Assembly (NCBI GenBank): GCA_023437225.1
Contig: JAEZGS010000017.1
Span: forward strand, 62,001 to 126,000
Source: Bacteroidota bacterium
GTDB lineage: Bacteria > Bacteroidota > Bacteroidia > Chitinophagales > Chitinophagaceae
Reading direction: 5' to 3'
Length of the DNA stretch: 64,000 nt
Below the pieces are notes generated by a model, which worked only from the letters and a program-made list of their open reading frames with translations, searched no databases and was not told where the DNA came from. The translations under genes were made by a program, and so were the position numbers. Position 1 is the first letter of the stretch. Each line of letters begins with the position of its first letter. This document shows, in pieces, positions 34,405 through 42,961 of the stretch.

Positions 34405-35094
34405 ATGGAAGAGAAAATAATCGAACTGAAGCACGTTAATGTATTCCAGGGCTCGAACCTAATTCTACAGGATGTTAACTTAGTGGTGAATAGGGGTGAG
34501 TTTGTTTATATGGTGGGCAAAACCGGAACAGGCAAGTCAAGTTTATTAAAAACACTGTATGGAGATCTTCCGTTAAGGGAAGGTGAGTGCACAGTGGTGG
34601 GTTTTGATATCAGCAAAATGACCTGGAAGAAAGTGCCTTTCCTGAGACGTAACCTCGGAGTTATTTTCCAGGATTTTCAATTATTGACCGATCGTACAGT
34701 GAACGATAACCTTAAGTTTGTGCTTAAGGCAACTGGTTGGAAAGACGAGAAACTGATACAGGAGAAAATCGCTGATGTATTGGATAAGGTAGGCTTGAAA
34801 TCGAAGGGCTTCAAAATGCCCTACGAATTAAGTGGTGGCGAACAACAACGTGTTGACATCGCCCGTGCCCTCCTCAACTCTCCGAAATTAATTTTGGCTG
34901 ATGAACCTACCGGCAACCTTGATCCTGAAACCTCAGAAGAGATCATGCAATTGTTATTTCATATTTGCAGGGATTACGGTACCGCAATAGTGATGGCAAC
35001 CCACGACTTCATGGTAATGCAGAAATTCCCGGCAAGAGTAGTGAAGACAGAACGCGGACGTGTCATTGACAATGCATCTATAACGATAGACTGA
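34405..35094 (+). CDS. ftsE: FtsE-type ABC transporter ATP-binding protein
   Basis: 229 residues, cytosolic. Walker A is VGKTGTGKSSLLK, the Q-loop VIFQDFQLLTDRTV, the signature LSGGEQQRVDIARAL, Walker B LILADEPTGNLD, and the H-loop MATHD. The FQDFQLLTDRTVxxNLxF segment and small size are those of FtsE rather than LolD or MacB. FtsE with the membrane protein FtsX regulates peptidoglycan hydrolases at division. No ftsX is adjacent, which is common in this phylum. Its stop abuts the convergent glycosyltransferase stop without a terminator. LolD-like export ATPase is the alternative. Confidence 0.85.
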   Translation: MEEKIIELKHVNVFQGSNLILQDVNLVVNRGEFVYMVGKTGTGKSSLLKTLYGDLPLREGECTVVGFDISKMTWKKVPFLRRNLGVIFQDFQLLTDRTVNDNLKFVLKATGWKDEKLIQEKIADVLDKVGLKSKGFKMPYELSGGEQQRVDIARALLNSPKLILADEPTGNLDPETSEEIMQLLFHICRDYGTAIVMATHDFMVMQKFPARVVKTERGRVIDNASITID

Positions 35095-36213
35095 TCAATT
35101 CAACAGTAGCGGTGCATACACTTCGTCCAGCACCTTTGTTTCATTTGCCCAATTCAATTCTTTCATTGCAATGGAAGTATTCAATTTCCATTGTGAATAT
35201 ACAGGTCCATTTTGGGCGATGCTTTTGATCGCATCGCTGATAAGTATGGGATCCGCTGCGCTTATGCATTTGCCTACATCATAATGATCGATGATCTTCT
35301 TTACCTCAGGCAATGCCGTTGCGAGAACCGGAACCCCTACATTGAGATAGTCGAACAATTTATTGGGAAGACTTAACTCGTTATTTAATGAAACGGGCTT
35401 ATCCAATGAGAGACCAAGGAATGCCTGCCTTGTATATTTCATCAATTCTAAGTAAGGTACCCGATCGATAAACGTAACGTTATTTTGAAGGGCAAGTTCC
35501 TGAACCAGTGATCGAAGTTCATGAATGATTGTCCCCGAACCGACGATCCATAATAAAAAAGACCGATCGAGGTATCGCATCGCCTGTATCGCTTCTTCGA
35601 AGCCACGATCACGATTGATCCCTGCGCCCTGCATGATCAAAATTTTAGTCTCTTCAAAGTGATTGGTATCCGGAATGATTGAATTTGAAGAAACAGTTCT
35701 TGGAAGATTGCGGACAATCCTCATATCAATGCCATACTCGTTTCGGTATAAATTTGCGATCGATTCATTTACGGTATAAGCATGCTTCAATCTTGGCAAA
35801 AGCAATCGTTCCAGCATCTTCCAGATCCTGCGCCTGACTTTTTTTTCCATTAGTTCCGGTACTCCCGTAAAGTATTCGTGTGCATCGTATACAATCGGTT
35901 TGTTTTTTAAAACCGCAACGGCATACACTGGTAACAATGTATCAAGGTCATTAGAAACAAAGATGTGTGCATCGGTTCTTAGCAATCTTAAAAACAATCG
36001 GATATTAAACTCAATGTACTGCAGCGGACCGTTTTTATATCGGCATCGGATCCGAGTTGTGAGATATGATCTGGCATCAAGGGTAGGTGAATGCTCAAAT
36101 TTTCTGCCTATCAGGAGCACTTCGCATCCCTTTTCATGAAGAAAAGTGGCCACCTTATCGACGCGCTGGTCGGAAACGAGATCACTGATGACGGCGAGAA
36201 CAACTTTCTTCAA
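35095..36213 (-). CDS. Glycosyltransferase, GT4-like
   Basis: 372 residues, GT-B fold. The N-terminal domain (ISDLVSDQRVDKVATFLHEKGCEVLLIG) binds acceptor; the C-terminal donor-binding domain has ILIMQGAGINRDRGFEEAIQAM and the LPNKLFDYLNVGVPVLAT signature of family 4 transferases. The gene is the third of a minus-strand set; its ATG overlaps the upstream gene's stop by 4 bp, so they are translationally coupled. It probably adds a sugar to a cell-surface glycan together with the wecB product. Donor and acceptor are unknown. Confidence 0.85.
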   Translation of the reverse strand: MKKVVLAVISDLVSDQRVDKVATFLHEKGCEVLLIGRKFEHSPTLDARSYLTTRIRCRYKNGPLQYIEFNIRLFLRLLRTDAHIFVSNDLDTLLPVYAVAVLKNKPIVYDAHEYFTGVPELMEKKVRRRIWKMLERLLLPRLKHAYTVNESIANLYRNEYGIDMRIVRNLPRTVSSNSIIPDTNHFEETKILIMQGAGINRDRGFEEAIQAMRYLDRSFLLWIVGSGTIIHELRSLVQELALQNNVTFIDRVPYLELMKYTRQAFLGLSLDKPVSLNNELSLPNKLFDYLNVGVPVLATALPEVKKIIDHYDVGKCISAADPILISDAIKSIAQNGPVYSQWKLNTSIAMKELNWANETKVLDEVYAPLLLN

Positions 36214-37505
36214 ATCTTTATGAGTTTTGTAATCATCTTCTCAAACAGGATCTTCCAACCGGCCCATAATCCCTGATCCGTGATCGTATGATTGTGCCAC
36301 CCAACAATAGGCTGCCCATGGTTTTCCACAACAGTATCAATCATACGTTCCATCTGTTGCCAGGCTTCCTGTGGCTGTAATTGTTTGGCCTGTCCATAAA
36401 TCCCTTCCATAAAACAAACGGGGTGAATAGTAAGGCTTGTTATCTCGTTTCTTTCAATGTCAAACCATCTGTAAGGTATGCACATACCTGCACGAAAGCC
36501 TTCTTCTGTTGCGTAGCCCATGGAATAGTCGTGCTGAATGCCCTCACGGACAAGGTTACGATAAGTTGCAGGCATTACCAACCGAAGATAATGCTGTCTG
36601 CTGGACAGAACAGGTTTACCCGTTATTTTTTGAAGCAGCGCCTTTTCCTGGTTAAGCATCCATACCTGGTCATTCGATTGAAACGATGGATGAAGGCCGA
36701 TCTGAGCATAGCGACTGATGTTCCTTATAAGACTTTGAATTCCTTTATATCGAATAGGAACAGGTCGATCGTACCTTGATCTGCTTCCGGAGTGAATAAA
36801 GAAAATCATATCAACACCACTGGCCATCTGCATTTGTTTCAGGTAATCGAACGAATCATATGGGTCTGTCACTTTGCCGCGAAGCACTTGTGTCTGCTCC
36901 CTGATACCCTCACGGTTTTTTCGCCAAAGGTTCTTTACCATAATGTAACCAGACCATAACACGCCTTTATGTTTGTATGAAAATGCCTGGTCAACATCAA
37001 TCATCACCAACGGCTTATAAGTTTTAAAGCGTGGCTGCAATGAATAATGTTGCTGCAGTTGCCGGAGAATTTCGTTTGCCCAGAAATGAACTATCGGAAC
37101 TTTCAATTTGCCAAGCCGATGTAGTATCGACTGATTTGCCTCGAATCTCTGGAAAATGTCTTTCTCATGAGGAAGGTATTCTTCATATCGCGTAGCAATG
37201 TAAAATGCCGATGCAAATGGATCTCCGCCAAGAGGATACTGCCCATCGGTTTCATTCACATCCTGTGAACGTATATCGTATTCAAACAATATTGAATGAG
37301 CAGGCCAGAATTGATGGGACTCTGATATCTTATTCCTGCTGTATGCAATTTTTGGCTTATCAGTTTCAGCGAATTCGACGGCGCTTTGAGTAAAAGAGGT
37401 TTTTATGCCGAGCATATCATCGAAAATTAGTCGGAAGGCGTACTTAAGCCGGGGAGTAATTTCGTCCGAATAGATCAGCAATATGTTATCAGCACTGTAA
37501 CTCAT
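36210..37505 (-). CDS. DUF7033/polysaccharide-deacetylase-like protein
   Basis: 431 residues, no signal peptide. An N-terminal domain (about 1-165, with LGGDPFASAFYIATRYEEYLP) matches the domain that precedes deacetylase-like barrels in Bacteroidota. The following part has MIDVDQAFSYKHKG and GLHPSFQSND, the equivalents of the Asp and His segments of NodB-type deacetylases, and ends with WHNHTI. Some canonical metal ligands are altered, so activity is uncertain. It overlaps wecB by 17 bp and the GT4 gene by 4 bp, which places it firmly in a surface-glycan operon. The role may be N-deacetylation of an amino sugar. Confidence 0.7.
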   Translation of the reverse strand: MSYSADNILLIYSDEITPRLKYAFRLIFDDMLGIKTSFTQSAVEFAETDKPKIAYSRNKISESHQFWPAHSILFEYDIRSQDVNETDGQYPLGGDPFASAFYIATRYEEYLPHEKDIFQRFEANQSILHRLGKLKVPIVHFWANEILRQLQQHYSLQPRFKTYKPLVMIDVDQAFSYKHKGVLWSGYIMVKNLWRKNREGIREQTQVLRGKVTDPYDSFDYLKQMQMASGVDMIFFIHSGSRSRYDRPVPIRYKGIQSLIRNISRYAQIGLHPSFQSNDQVWMLNQEKALLQKITGKPVLSSRQHYLRLVMPATYRNLVREGIQHDYSMGYATEEGFRAGMCIPYRWFDIERNEITSLTIHPVCFMEGIYGQAKQLQPQEAWQQMERMIDTVVENHGQPIVGWHNHTITDQGLWAGWKILFEKMITKLIKI

Positions 37506-38526
37506 TCAATAGTATTTTTGTAATGTTCCCGGCAGCATCCCCATTGCCATAAAGGCTTTCATTGTGAAAACCCGGCTTATTTTTCAATAAGGCATCAATT
37601 TCAATACCGTTGTAGCAAAGCTGGTTCCAGTGATGTTCGAGAGTTTCAGTCCATTCAGTTTCCGTGCGCAAAGTTATGCACGGTTTCTTTAGCCAGTAAG
37701 CTTCCTTTTGCATTCCCCCGGAGTCGGTGATAATCGCCCGGGCATTTTTCTGCAAACAAAGGCATTTGTTATATCCGACCGGCGCTACAAAATTTATGTT
37801 CGAATACACTACAGCATCAATCTCATGTTCGCTTAACCAACGTTTTGTTGATGGATGCAAAGGGAATATCACCGTTGCGTCCAGGCTATCCAGTTGGTTA
37901 AGGAAATCGGAGAGTTTTTTACCGTCTTTTTGAGTATAGTTCCGGTGAATGGTTGCCAGGTAGTAATCGGGCCCGGATGGAAGTTGACAGTCTGCCACGT
38001 TCCGAATCAAAAGGTCTTTCATCAGATCTCCGACAACAAACACGCCATTTGAAATTCCTTCTTTCCTCAGTTGCCTGGCGGAACGCGACGACACGCAAAA
38101 TAATATTTTGGCTAGTTGATCGCTTAATTTTCGATTCTGTTCCTCCGGCATGTCATCATTATAACTTCTTTCGCCCGCTTCAACATGCACTAACGGTATT
38201 CCCAGCTTATTTGCTGCCCGAGAACCCAGTAAAGTAGAATCTGTATCACCAAAAACAATAACAGCATTGGGCTTAACCTGCTGAAGTATATGAACAATCC
38301 GGTCGAGCCATTCGCCTGATGAATTGGCTCCCTCTCTGGTCACTGAAAAATCGGGTGGGGGAAGCAGAAGATCTGCAAATAGCTCGTGGAAAAGTGACGG
38401 ATCGTAATGTTGACCTGTATGTATCGTTATTACGTTGAAGTGGGGAAGTAGTGCTTTACGAAGCACAGCATGTTTGATAGTTTGCGGACGGGTACCGATT
38501 ATTGAGGCCAAAACAGGCTTTTCCAT
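37489..38526 (-). CDS. wecB: UDP-N-acetylglucosamine 2-epimerase (non-hydrolysing)
   Basis: 345 residues, cytosolic. Family motifs: IGTRPQTIKHA at the N-terminus, IHTGQHYDPSLF, VFGDTDSTLLGS, HVEAGERSYNDDMPEEQNRKLSDQLA, and TDSGGMQKEAYWLKKPCITLRTETEW. These bind UDP and the regulatory UDP-GlcNAc. The enzyme makes UDP-ManNAc, a precursor of surface polysaccharides. It heads the three-gene minus-strand operon with overlaps. The opening reads RPQTIK, where the common form is RPExIK. Other sugar-nucleotide epimerases of the same fold are possible. Confidence 0.88.
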   Translation of the reverse strand: MEKPVLASIIGTRPQTIKHAVLRKALLPHFNVITIHTGQHYDPSLFHELFADLLLPPPDFSVTREGANSSGEWLDRIVHILQQVKPNAVIVFGDTDSTLLGSRAANKLGIPLVHVEAGERSYNDDMPEEQNRKLSDQLAKILFCVSSRSARQLRKEGISNGVFVVGDLMKDLLIRNVADCQLPSGPDYYLATIHRNYTQKDGKKLSDFLNQLDSLDATVIFPLHPSTKRWLSEHEIDAVVYSNINFVAPVGYNKCLCLQKNARAIITDSGGMQKEAYWLKKPCITLRTETEWTETLEHHWNQLCYNGIEIDALLKNKPGFHNESLYGNGDAAGNITKILLNELQC

Positions 38527-38618
38527 TCAACTGATTTCTGGTATTCTGCTAAGTACGTATTTTTACACAAATCAGAAAAAAACTGCTTTCAACGCTGTAT
38601 TTCTTGCAATTTTTACGC

Positions 38619-38626
38619 TACCTTTG
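38619..38626 (+). promoter_or_regulatory. Candidate -7 element (TACCTTTG) for rpsO
   Basis: TACCTTTG is an exact TAnnTTTG match 51 bp before the rpsO ATG, in the divergent gap after wecB. The -33 element is not clear. Confidence 0.55.
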
Positions 38627-38677
38627 CCGACTAAATTTGCAGAATATCAATTTGGATGTTTGTTAAAAAAAATTGAG

Positions 38678-38950
38678 ATGTCTTATCTAACTAAAGAAAA
38701 AGTAGCTAGCGTTTTTACAGAATTTGGCGGAGATGCTAAAAATACGGGTTCTATTGAGGGCCAGATCGCATTGTTGACAGAAAGAATCAACGGAATTTCA
38801 GGACACCTTCAGCAAAATAAGAAGGATTTCTCCACGCACCGTGGATTGATGCGTCTTGTTGGCCAGCGTAAGCGTTTGTTGAATTACCTCAGCAAGCACA
38901 ATCTCCAGGGATATCGCGGGTTGATCGAAAAGCTTGGAATCAGGAAATAA
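38678..38950 (+). CDS. rpsO: 30S ribosomal protein S15
   Basis: 90 residues from the ATG at 38678, the normal S15 length; a longer upstream frame extends into wecB and is not used. The sequence contains the family signature KNTGSIEGQIALLTERINGI, STHRGLMRLVGQRKRLLNYL, and ends LIEKLGIRK. S15 binds the 16S rRNA central domain early in 30S assembly. It is followed by a hairpin and then pnp, the classic rpsO-pnp order of bacteria. Confidence 0.98.
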   Translation: MSYLTKEKVASVFTEFGGDAKNTGSIEGQIALLTERINGISGHLQQNKKDFSTHRGLMRLVGQRKRLLNYLSKHNLQGYRGLIEKLGIRK

Positions 38951-38976
38951 CTTCCTGTTCCTTATACAATATTTCG

Positions 38977-39005
38977 CTATTCCCAACTCAACCGGTTGGG
39001 AATAG
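38977..39005 (+). terminator. Hairpin between rpsO and pnp (terminator or processing site)
   Basis: A perfect 11 bp stem (CTATTCCCAAC / GTTGGGAATAG) with a 7-nt loop, followed by TTGTTTGTT, a weak U-tract. It may end the rpsO message or, as in other bacteria with this gene order, allow read-through with RNase processing. Confidence 0.65.
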
Positions 39006-39062
39006 TTGTTTGTTCGAACCCCTCATAGATCATTGAATTCTTCTTTTTTAACCGGCTCCCCT

Positions 39063-39090
39063 GCATGCGCAAATCCCTCCTTTTGCATGC
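39063..39090 (+). promoter_or_regulatory. Small imperfect hairpin in the pnp leader
   Basis: Two copies of GCATGC (39063-39068 and 39085-39090) with adjoining GCAAA and TTTT segments can pair with a small bulge, about 23 bp before the pnp start. In enterobacteria a pnp leader hairpin mediates autocontrol; here that is only an analogy. Confidence 0.3.
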
Positions 39091-39113
39091 CTGGGAACTA
39101 AATTTATTGACGT

Positions 39114-41267
39114 ATGCTTTCTCAGCCTATTAATGTATCGTTCGATCTCGGCGGTCAGCCGATTTTCATTGAAACCGGAAAGTTAGCCCGCCAGGCAGAC
39201 GGAGCGGTAACCGTTCGACAAGGCAATTGCATTTTGCTTGCGACAGTGGTAGCTAACAAGGAGCCTCGCGAAGGGCAGGAATTTTTCCCTCTTACTGTAG
39301 ATTATACAGAAAAATTTGCATCGGCAGGACGGATCCCTGGTTCTTTTTTCAAGCGCGAAGGTCGCCTTTCAGACTATGAGGTTCTTATCAGCAGGCTCAT
39401 TGACCGTGCCTTGCGTCCGCTGTTTCCTGAAGATTATTTTTGTGACGTTCAGGTACTTGTAACGCTTATCTCAAGCGATCCTGAAGTTATGCCTGATGCG
39501 CTTGCCTGTCTGGCAGCGTCCGCAGCGCTCGCTGTTTCGGATGTGCCAATTAAGGAGGCGCTTTCCGAAGTAAGAGTAGCAAAGATCGATGGCAATCTGG
39601 TGGTAAACCCCGTGAGATCTGAATTGGCGAAGGCGGAAATGGACTTCATCATTGCCGCAACTGAAAAGAACCTGATGATGGTGGAAGGCCAGGCTCAGGA
39701 AGCAAGTGAGGAAGACCTCGTTCGTGCGCTGGAAATCGCTCATGATGCCATCCGAGTAATGATTCGTGCACAGTTGGAGTTAAGGGACAAAGCCGGAAGA
39801 ACCGGGAAGCGTGAATATACCAAGCCGGTGGAAAAGCCTGAGCTTCAGGAAAAAGTTGCTGCATTCCGTGAGCGCGTGTATCAGGTATCTCGCTCGGAGT
39901 CAAAAAAACACGAACGTTCCGACGCTTACGATGCACTCAAAAAAGAACTGGTTGAAAGCCTTGGCGCCGAAGCGGATCCCGCTGACGTAAAATTGGCAAA
40001 AAAATATTTTGAGGACCTGAAATGGGAAGTAGTAAGAAGTATGATCCTTGACGACCAGGTTCGCCTTGACGGACGCAAGCTCGACGAGGTACGTTCACTT
40101 GCCATGGAGACGGATGTCTTACCATCACCTCATGGATCGGCTCTCTTTACAAGAGGTGAGACTCAATCACTTACAACGGTTACCTTAGGAACTCCATTAG
40201 ATGAGTTACTTGTTGAAAGTGCTGCTGTTTCGGAGTACTCGAAATTCATCCTTCATTACAATTTCCCACCGTTTTCGACAGGGGAAGTGAAGCCAATGAG
40301 GGGCCCCGGCCGCAGAGAGGTAGGGCATGGAAATCTTGCCATGCGTTCCCTCAAGCAAATGATGCCTGGCAATGATTATCCATATACCGTTCGTATTGTA
40401 AGTGATATCCTTGAATCCAACGGTTCTTCCTCTATGGCTACCGTTTGTGCCGGCTCGCTGGCCTTAATGGATGCAGGTGTTCCTATCCCAAAACATGTTA
40501 GTGGTGTTGCAATGGGCCTTATCTCCAGAGCATCTGATGGCAAGACTGCAATTCTTACTGATATACTGGGTGACGAAGACCATCTGGGTGATATGGACTT
40601 CAAAGTTACCGGTACCCGTGACGGCATTTGCGGCGTTCAAATGGATATCAAAGTGGATGGACTCAGCATGGACACGATGCGCCAGGCACTGGAGCAGGCA
40701 AGAAGAGGCCGCCTTCACATACTTGACGCGATGTACGATTGTATGCAGGCTCCGAGAGAAGAAGTTAAGCCTCATGCTCCAAGAATGGAGAAGTTGTTTA
40801 TTGATAAGGAATTCATTGGTGCAGTGATCGGGCCTGGTGGCAAGATCATTCAGGAAATTCAGCGTGAGACCGGCGCTACCATCAATATCGAAGAAGTTGG
40901 AAACTACGGTGAAGTAAGTGTGTTTAGTAAAGACAAGACCGGTCTTGACAGGGCAGTGGCCTGGATAAAAGGAATTGTAGCTGTGCCTGAAGTTGGCGAG
41001 GTGTATGAATCGAAAGTAAAATCAGTCATGCCGTATGGTGCCTTTGTCGAATTCCTTCCGGGGAAACAGGGATTGCTTCATATAAGTGAAATCTCATGGA
41101 AGCGTCTGGAAACAATGGAAGGTGTGTTAAATGAAGGGGATATTGTAAAAGTGAAATTGATAGGCCTCGATCAGAAAACAGGAAAGTTCAAGTTAAGCCG
41201 CAAGGTGCTAATGCCAAAGCCTGAGCAGCGAAGACCGGAGAACACCGAGCCGAGAGGTCAGGAATAA
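39114..41267 (+). CDS. pnp: Polyribonucleotide nucleotidyltransferase (PNPase)
   Basis: 717 residues with the complete layout: two RNase PH domains (core 1 from about 15, core 2 from about 325, with GHGNLAMRSLKQMMP and the SNGSSSMATVCAGSLALMDAGVP catalytic face), an alpha-helical linker, KH domain (FIGAVIGPGGKIIQEIQRETG, about 565-585) and S1 domain (GEVYESKVKSVMPYGAFVEFLPGKQGLLHISEISW). It degrades RNA 3' to 5' with phosphate. It lies between rpsO and prmA and ends at a strong terminator. Confidence 0.98.
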   Translation: MLSQPINVSFDLGGQPIFIETGKLARQADGAVTVRQGNCILLATVVANKEPREGQEFFPLTVDYTEKFASAGRIPGSFFKREGRLSDYEVLISRLIDRALRPLFPEDYFCDVQVLVTLISSDPEVMPDALACLAASAALAVSDVPIKEALSEVRVAKIDGNLVVNPVRSELAKAEMDFIIAATEKNLMMVEGQAQEASEEDLVRALEIAHDAIRVMIRAQLELRDKAGRTGKREYTKPVEKPELQEKVAAFRERVYQVSRSESKKHERSDAYDALKKELVESLGAEADPADVKLAKKYFEDLKWEVVRSMILDDQVRLDGRKLDEVRSLAMETDVLPSPHGSALFTRGETQSLTTVTLGTPLDELLVESAAVSEYSKFILHYNFPPFSTGEVKPMRGPGRREVGHGNLAMRSLKQMMPGNDYPYTVRIVSDILESNGSSSMATVCAGSLALMDAGVPIPKHVSGVAMGLISRASDGKTAILTDILGDEDHLGDMDFKVTGTRDGICGVQMDIKVDGLSMDTMRQALEQARRGRLHILDAMYDCMQAPREEVKPHAPRMEKLFIDKEFIGAVIGPGGKIIQEIQRETGATINIEEVGNYGEVSVFSKDKTGLDRAVAWIKGIVAVPEVGEVYESKVKSVMPYGAFVEFLPGKQGLLHISEISWKRLETMEGVLNEGDIVKVKLIGLDQKTGKFKLSRKVLMPKPEQRRPENTEPRGQE

Positions 41268-41274
41268 GTTTCTT

Positions 41275-41301
41275 AAAGCCTGCAGCAATGCAGGCTTTTT
41301 T
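41275..41301 (+). terminator. Intrinsic terminator after pnp
   Basis: A perfect 10 bp stem (AAAGCCTGCA / TGCAGGCTTT), GCAA tetraloop, then a T-run. It lies only 12 bp before the prmA ATG, so prmA needs its own promoter or read-through. Confidence 0.92.
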
Positions 41302-41312
41302 ATTTCATACAT

Positions 41313-42128
41313 ATGGACAACACTATACAGTTAACAATTTCGTCCGTGTCTCAGGCAGAACAGGAGATACTGATCGCTTTATTATCATCACAGGGGTTTG
41401 AAGGTTTTGAACAACAAGCCGACTCCCTTATTGCATGCATTCGTCAATCTGAATTTGACAGAAATAAAATCGAGCAGCTTATAAAGCCCCCGGCATCCAT
41501 CCAAATTGAAGTGCTCGAGCCCAGGAACTGGAATGAAGTGTGGGAGCAAAGCTTTGAACCCGTTCTTATAGGAAATTTTTGTGGCATCAGGGCACAGTTC
41601 CATAAGCCTTTAAATGAAGTGCAGCATGAGATTGTCATCACCCCAAAAATGAGCTTTGGCACCGGTCATCATGCTACAACATACCAGGTGATCGACATGA
41701 TGTCTTCGCTTGATCTTGAAGGCAAATCGGTGCTGGATTTTGGAACAGGCACCGGTGTTCTGGCAATACTTGCTTCGAAACTTGGCGCTGCCAATGTGGT
41801 TGCGATTGACAACGATGAATGGAGTGTTGAAAATGCTTCCGAAAATATTTTATTCAATGCGGGGAATCATATTGATCTGCAACGAGCCGACACTGTTCCG
41901 TCACAACTTAAGTTCGATGTTATTCTTGCAAACCTGAACAAGCATGTGATCTTAACGCATTTGGCGTCGGTAGCTGCAGCTCTGGATGAGAAAGGGGGGG
42001 TTGTTATATTTAGCGGCCTTTTGATTGGCGACCGGGAGGAAGTAATTAAAGCGGCATTAAAAAATGGAATGACATTGGTAACTGAAAGCATGAAAGACAA
42101 TTGGATTGCGTTAAAAATGAGCATATAA
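41313..42128 (+). CDS. prmA: Ribosomal protein L11 methyltransferase
   Basis: 271 residues, cytosolic class I SAM-dependent methyltransferase. An N-terminal L11-recognition domain (about 1-85) is followed by the catalytic domain: MSFGTGHHATTYQ, SAM-binding VLDFGTGTGVLAILASKLGA, IDNDEWSVENASENI, and VILANLNKHVI, where PrmA usually has NI/NLN. These match PrmA well. It trimethylates amino groups of L11. It lies directly downstream of the pnp terminator. Confidence 0.93.
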   Translation: MDNTIQLTISSVSQAEQEILIALLSSQGFEGFEQQADSLIACIRQSEFDRNKIEQLIKPPASIQIEVLEPRNWNEVWEQSFEPVLIGNFCGIRAQFHKPLNEVQHEIVITPKMSFGTGHHATTYQVIDMMSSLDLEGKSVLDFGTGTGVLAILASKLGAANVVAIDNDEWSVENASENILFNAGNHIDLQRADTVPSQLKFDVILANLNKHVILTHLASVAAALDEKGGVVIFSGLLIGDREEVIKAALKNGMTLVTESMKDNWIALKMSI

Positions 42129-42173
42129 GAGGTTAATTTACAGTATGAGCGGCGTTCTTGAGCTGTAAACCCT

Positions 42174-42181
42174 TATTTTTG
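42174..42181 (+). promoter_or_regulatory. Candidate -7 element (TATTTTTG) for plsY
   Basis: An exact TAnnTTTG match 21 bp before the ATG at 42203. It lies downstream of the alternative TTG at 42158, which supports the ATG as the true plsY start. Confidence 0.45.
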
Positions 42182-42202
42182 GTGTCCATATTATTAGATC
42201 GA

Positions 42203-42874
42203 ATGAAAGAACTGTTGCTGATAATCATGGCTTATTGCATAGGCTCTATTCCCACGGCTGTCTGGATTAGCAAATCATTTTTTGGTATCGACATCCGCGA
42301 TTATGGTAGTGGAAATGCAGGAGCAACCAACACATTTCGCATATTAGGATCCCGGTGGGGCACTATCGTGATGATCGTAGATGTTTTAAAAGGAGTGGCC
42401 GCCACAAGTTTGTTTGTTTTACTTCCCTATTATCTTACCAGTGAATGGGATCGAACTAATTTTATGGTAGGCCTTGGTCTGGCTGCTGTGCTGGGGCATA
42501 TCTTCCCCATATGGGCTGACTTTCGAGGTGGAAAAGGCGTGGCCACTTTGTTTGGAATGATCATCGCCATTCAACCCCTTGTTGCCGTTTGTTGTGTGGG
42601 CGTTTTTCTCCTCGTCTTATACATGACCCGCTTCGTTTCATTAAGCTCCATTTTAGCAAGCGTTGCCTTTGCAGTGTTTATACTTTTTGTTTTCAATGAA
42701 AAAGAACCGCTGTACCGCGCATTTGCTATTGCAGTGGCGTTGCTGGTTGTATTGACACATCAAAAAAATATAACTCGTATTCTCCGGGGTTCAGAAAGCA
42801 AAGTGCCAATTCTTAAGCACCGCGATAAAAGAAAATCCCGCCGTCGGGGACAGAGCCGGGAAGGGGATATATAA
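42203..42874 (+). CDS. plsY: Acyl-phosphate:glycerol-3-phosphate acyltransferase PlsY
   Basis: 223 residues from the ATG at 42203, a 5-7 helix inner-membrane enzyme. Signatures: YCIGSIPTAVWISK at the start, GSGNAGATNTFRILG in loop 1, GHIFPIWADFRGGKGVATLFG (the GGKGVAT active loop), and a basic C-terminal tail (KRKSRRRGQ). It makes lysophosphatidate from acyl-phosphate in phospholipid synthesis. The longer frame from 42158 would add an out-of-family stretch and start at TTG. It is 74 bp after prmA. Confidence 0.93.
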   Translation: MKELLLIIMAYCIGSIPTAVWISKSFFGIDIRDYGSGNAGATNTFRILGSRWGTIVMIVDVLKGVAATSLFVLLPYYLTSEWDRTNFMVGLGLAAVLGHIFPIWADFRGGKGVATLFGMIIAIQPLVAVCCVGVFLLVLYMTRFVSLSSILASVAFAVFILFVFNEKEPLYRAFAIAVALLVVLTHQKNITRILRGSESKVPILKHRDKRKSRRRGQSREGDI

Positions 42875-42961
42875 CTTATCCTAAATTAAACGAAAGGGAA
42901 ATCCGTCTATCTCAGGGCGCGATGGTACAAGTATTGTTTAAACACGCTAAAAGGTTTACCC

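Noticed and set aside
38435..38677. Long upstream extension of the rpsO frame.
   Set aside because: It overlaps the wecB 5' end, and the 90-residue S15 product matches the family exactly.
39063..39090. Considered an RNase III-type autocontrol hairpin for pnp.
   Set aside because: The stem is short with bulges, so it is listed only as a weak leader feature.
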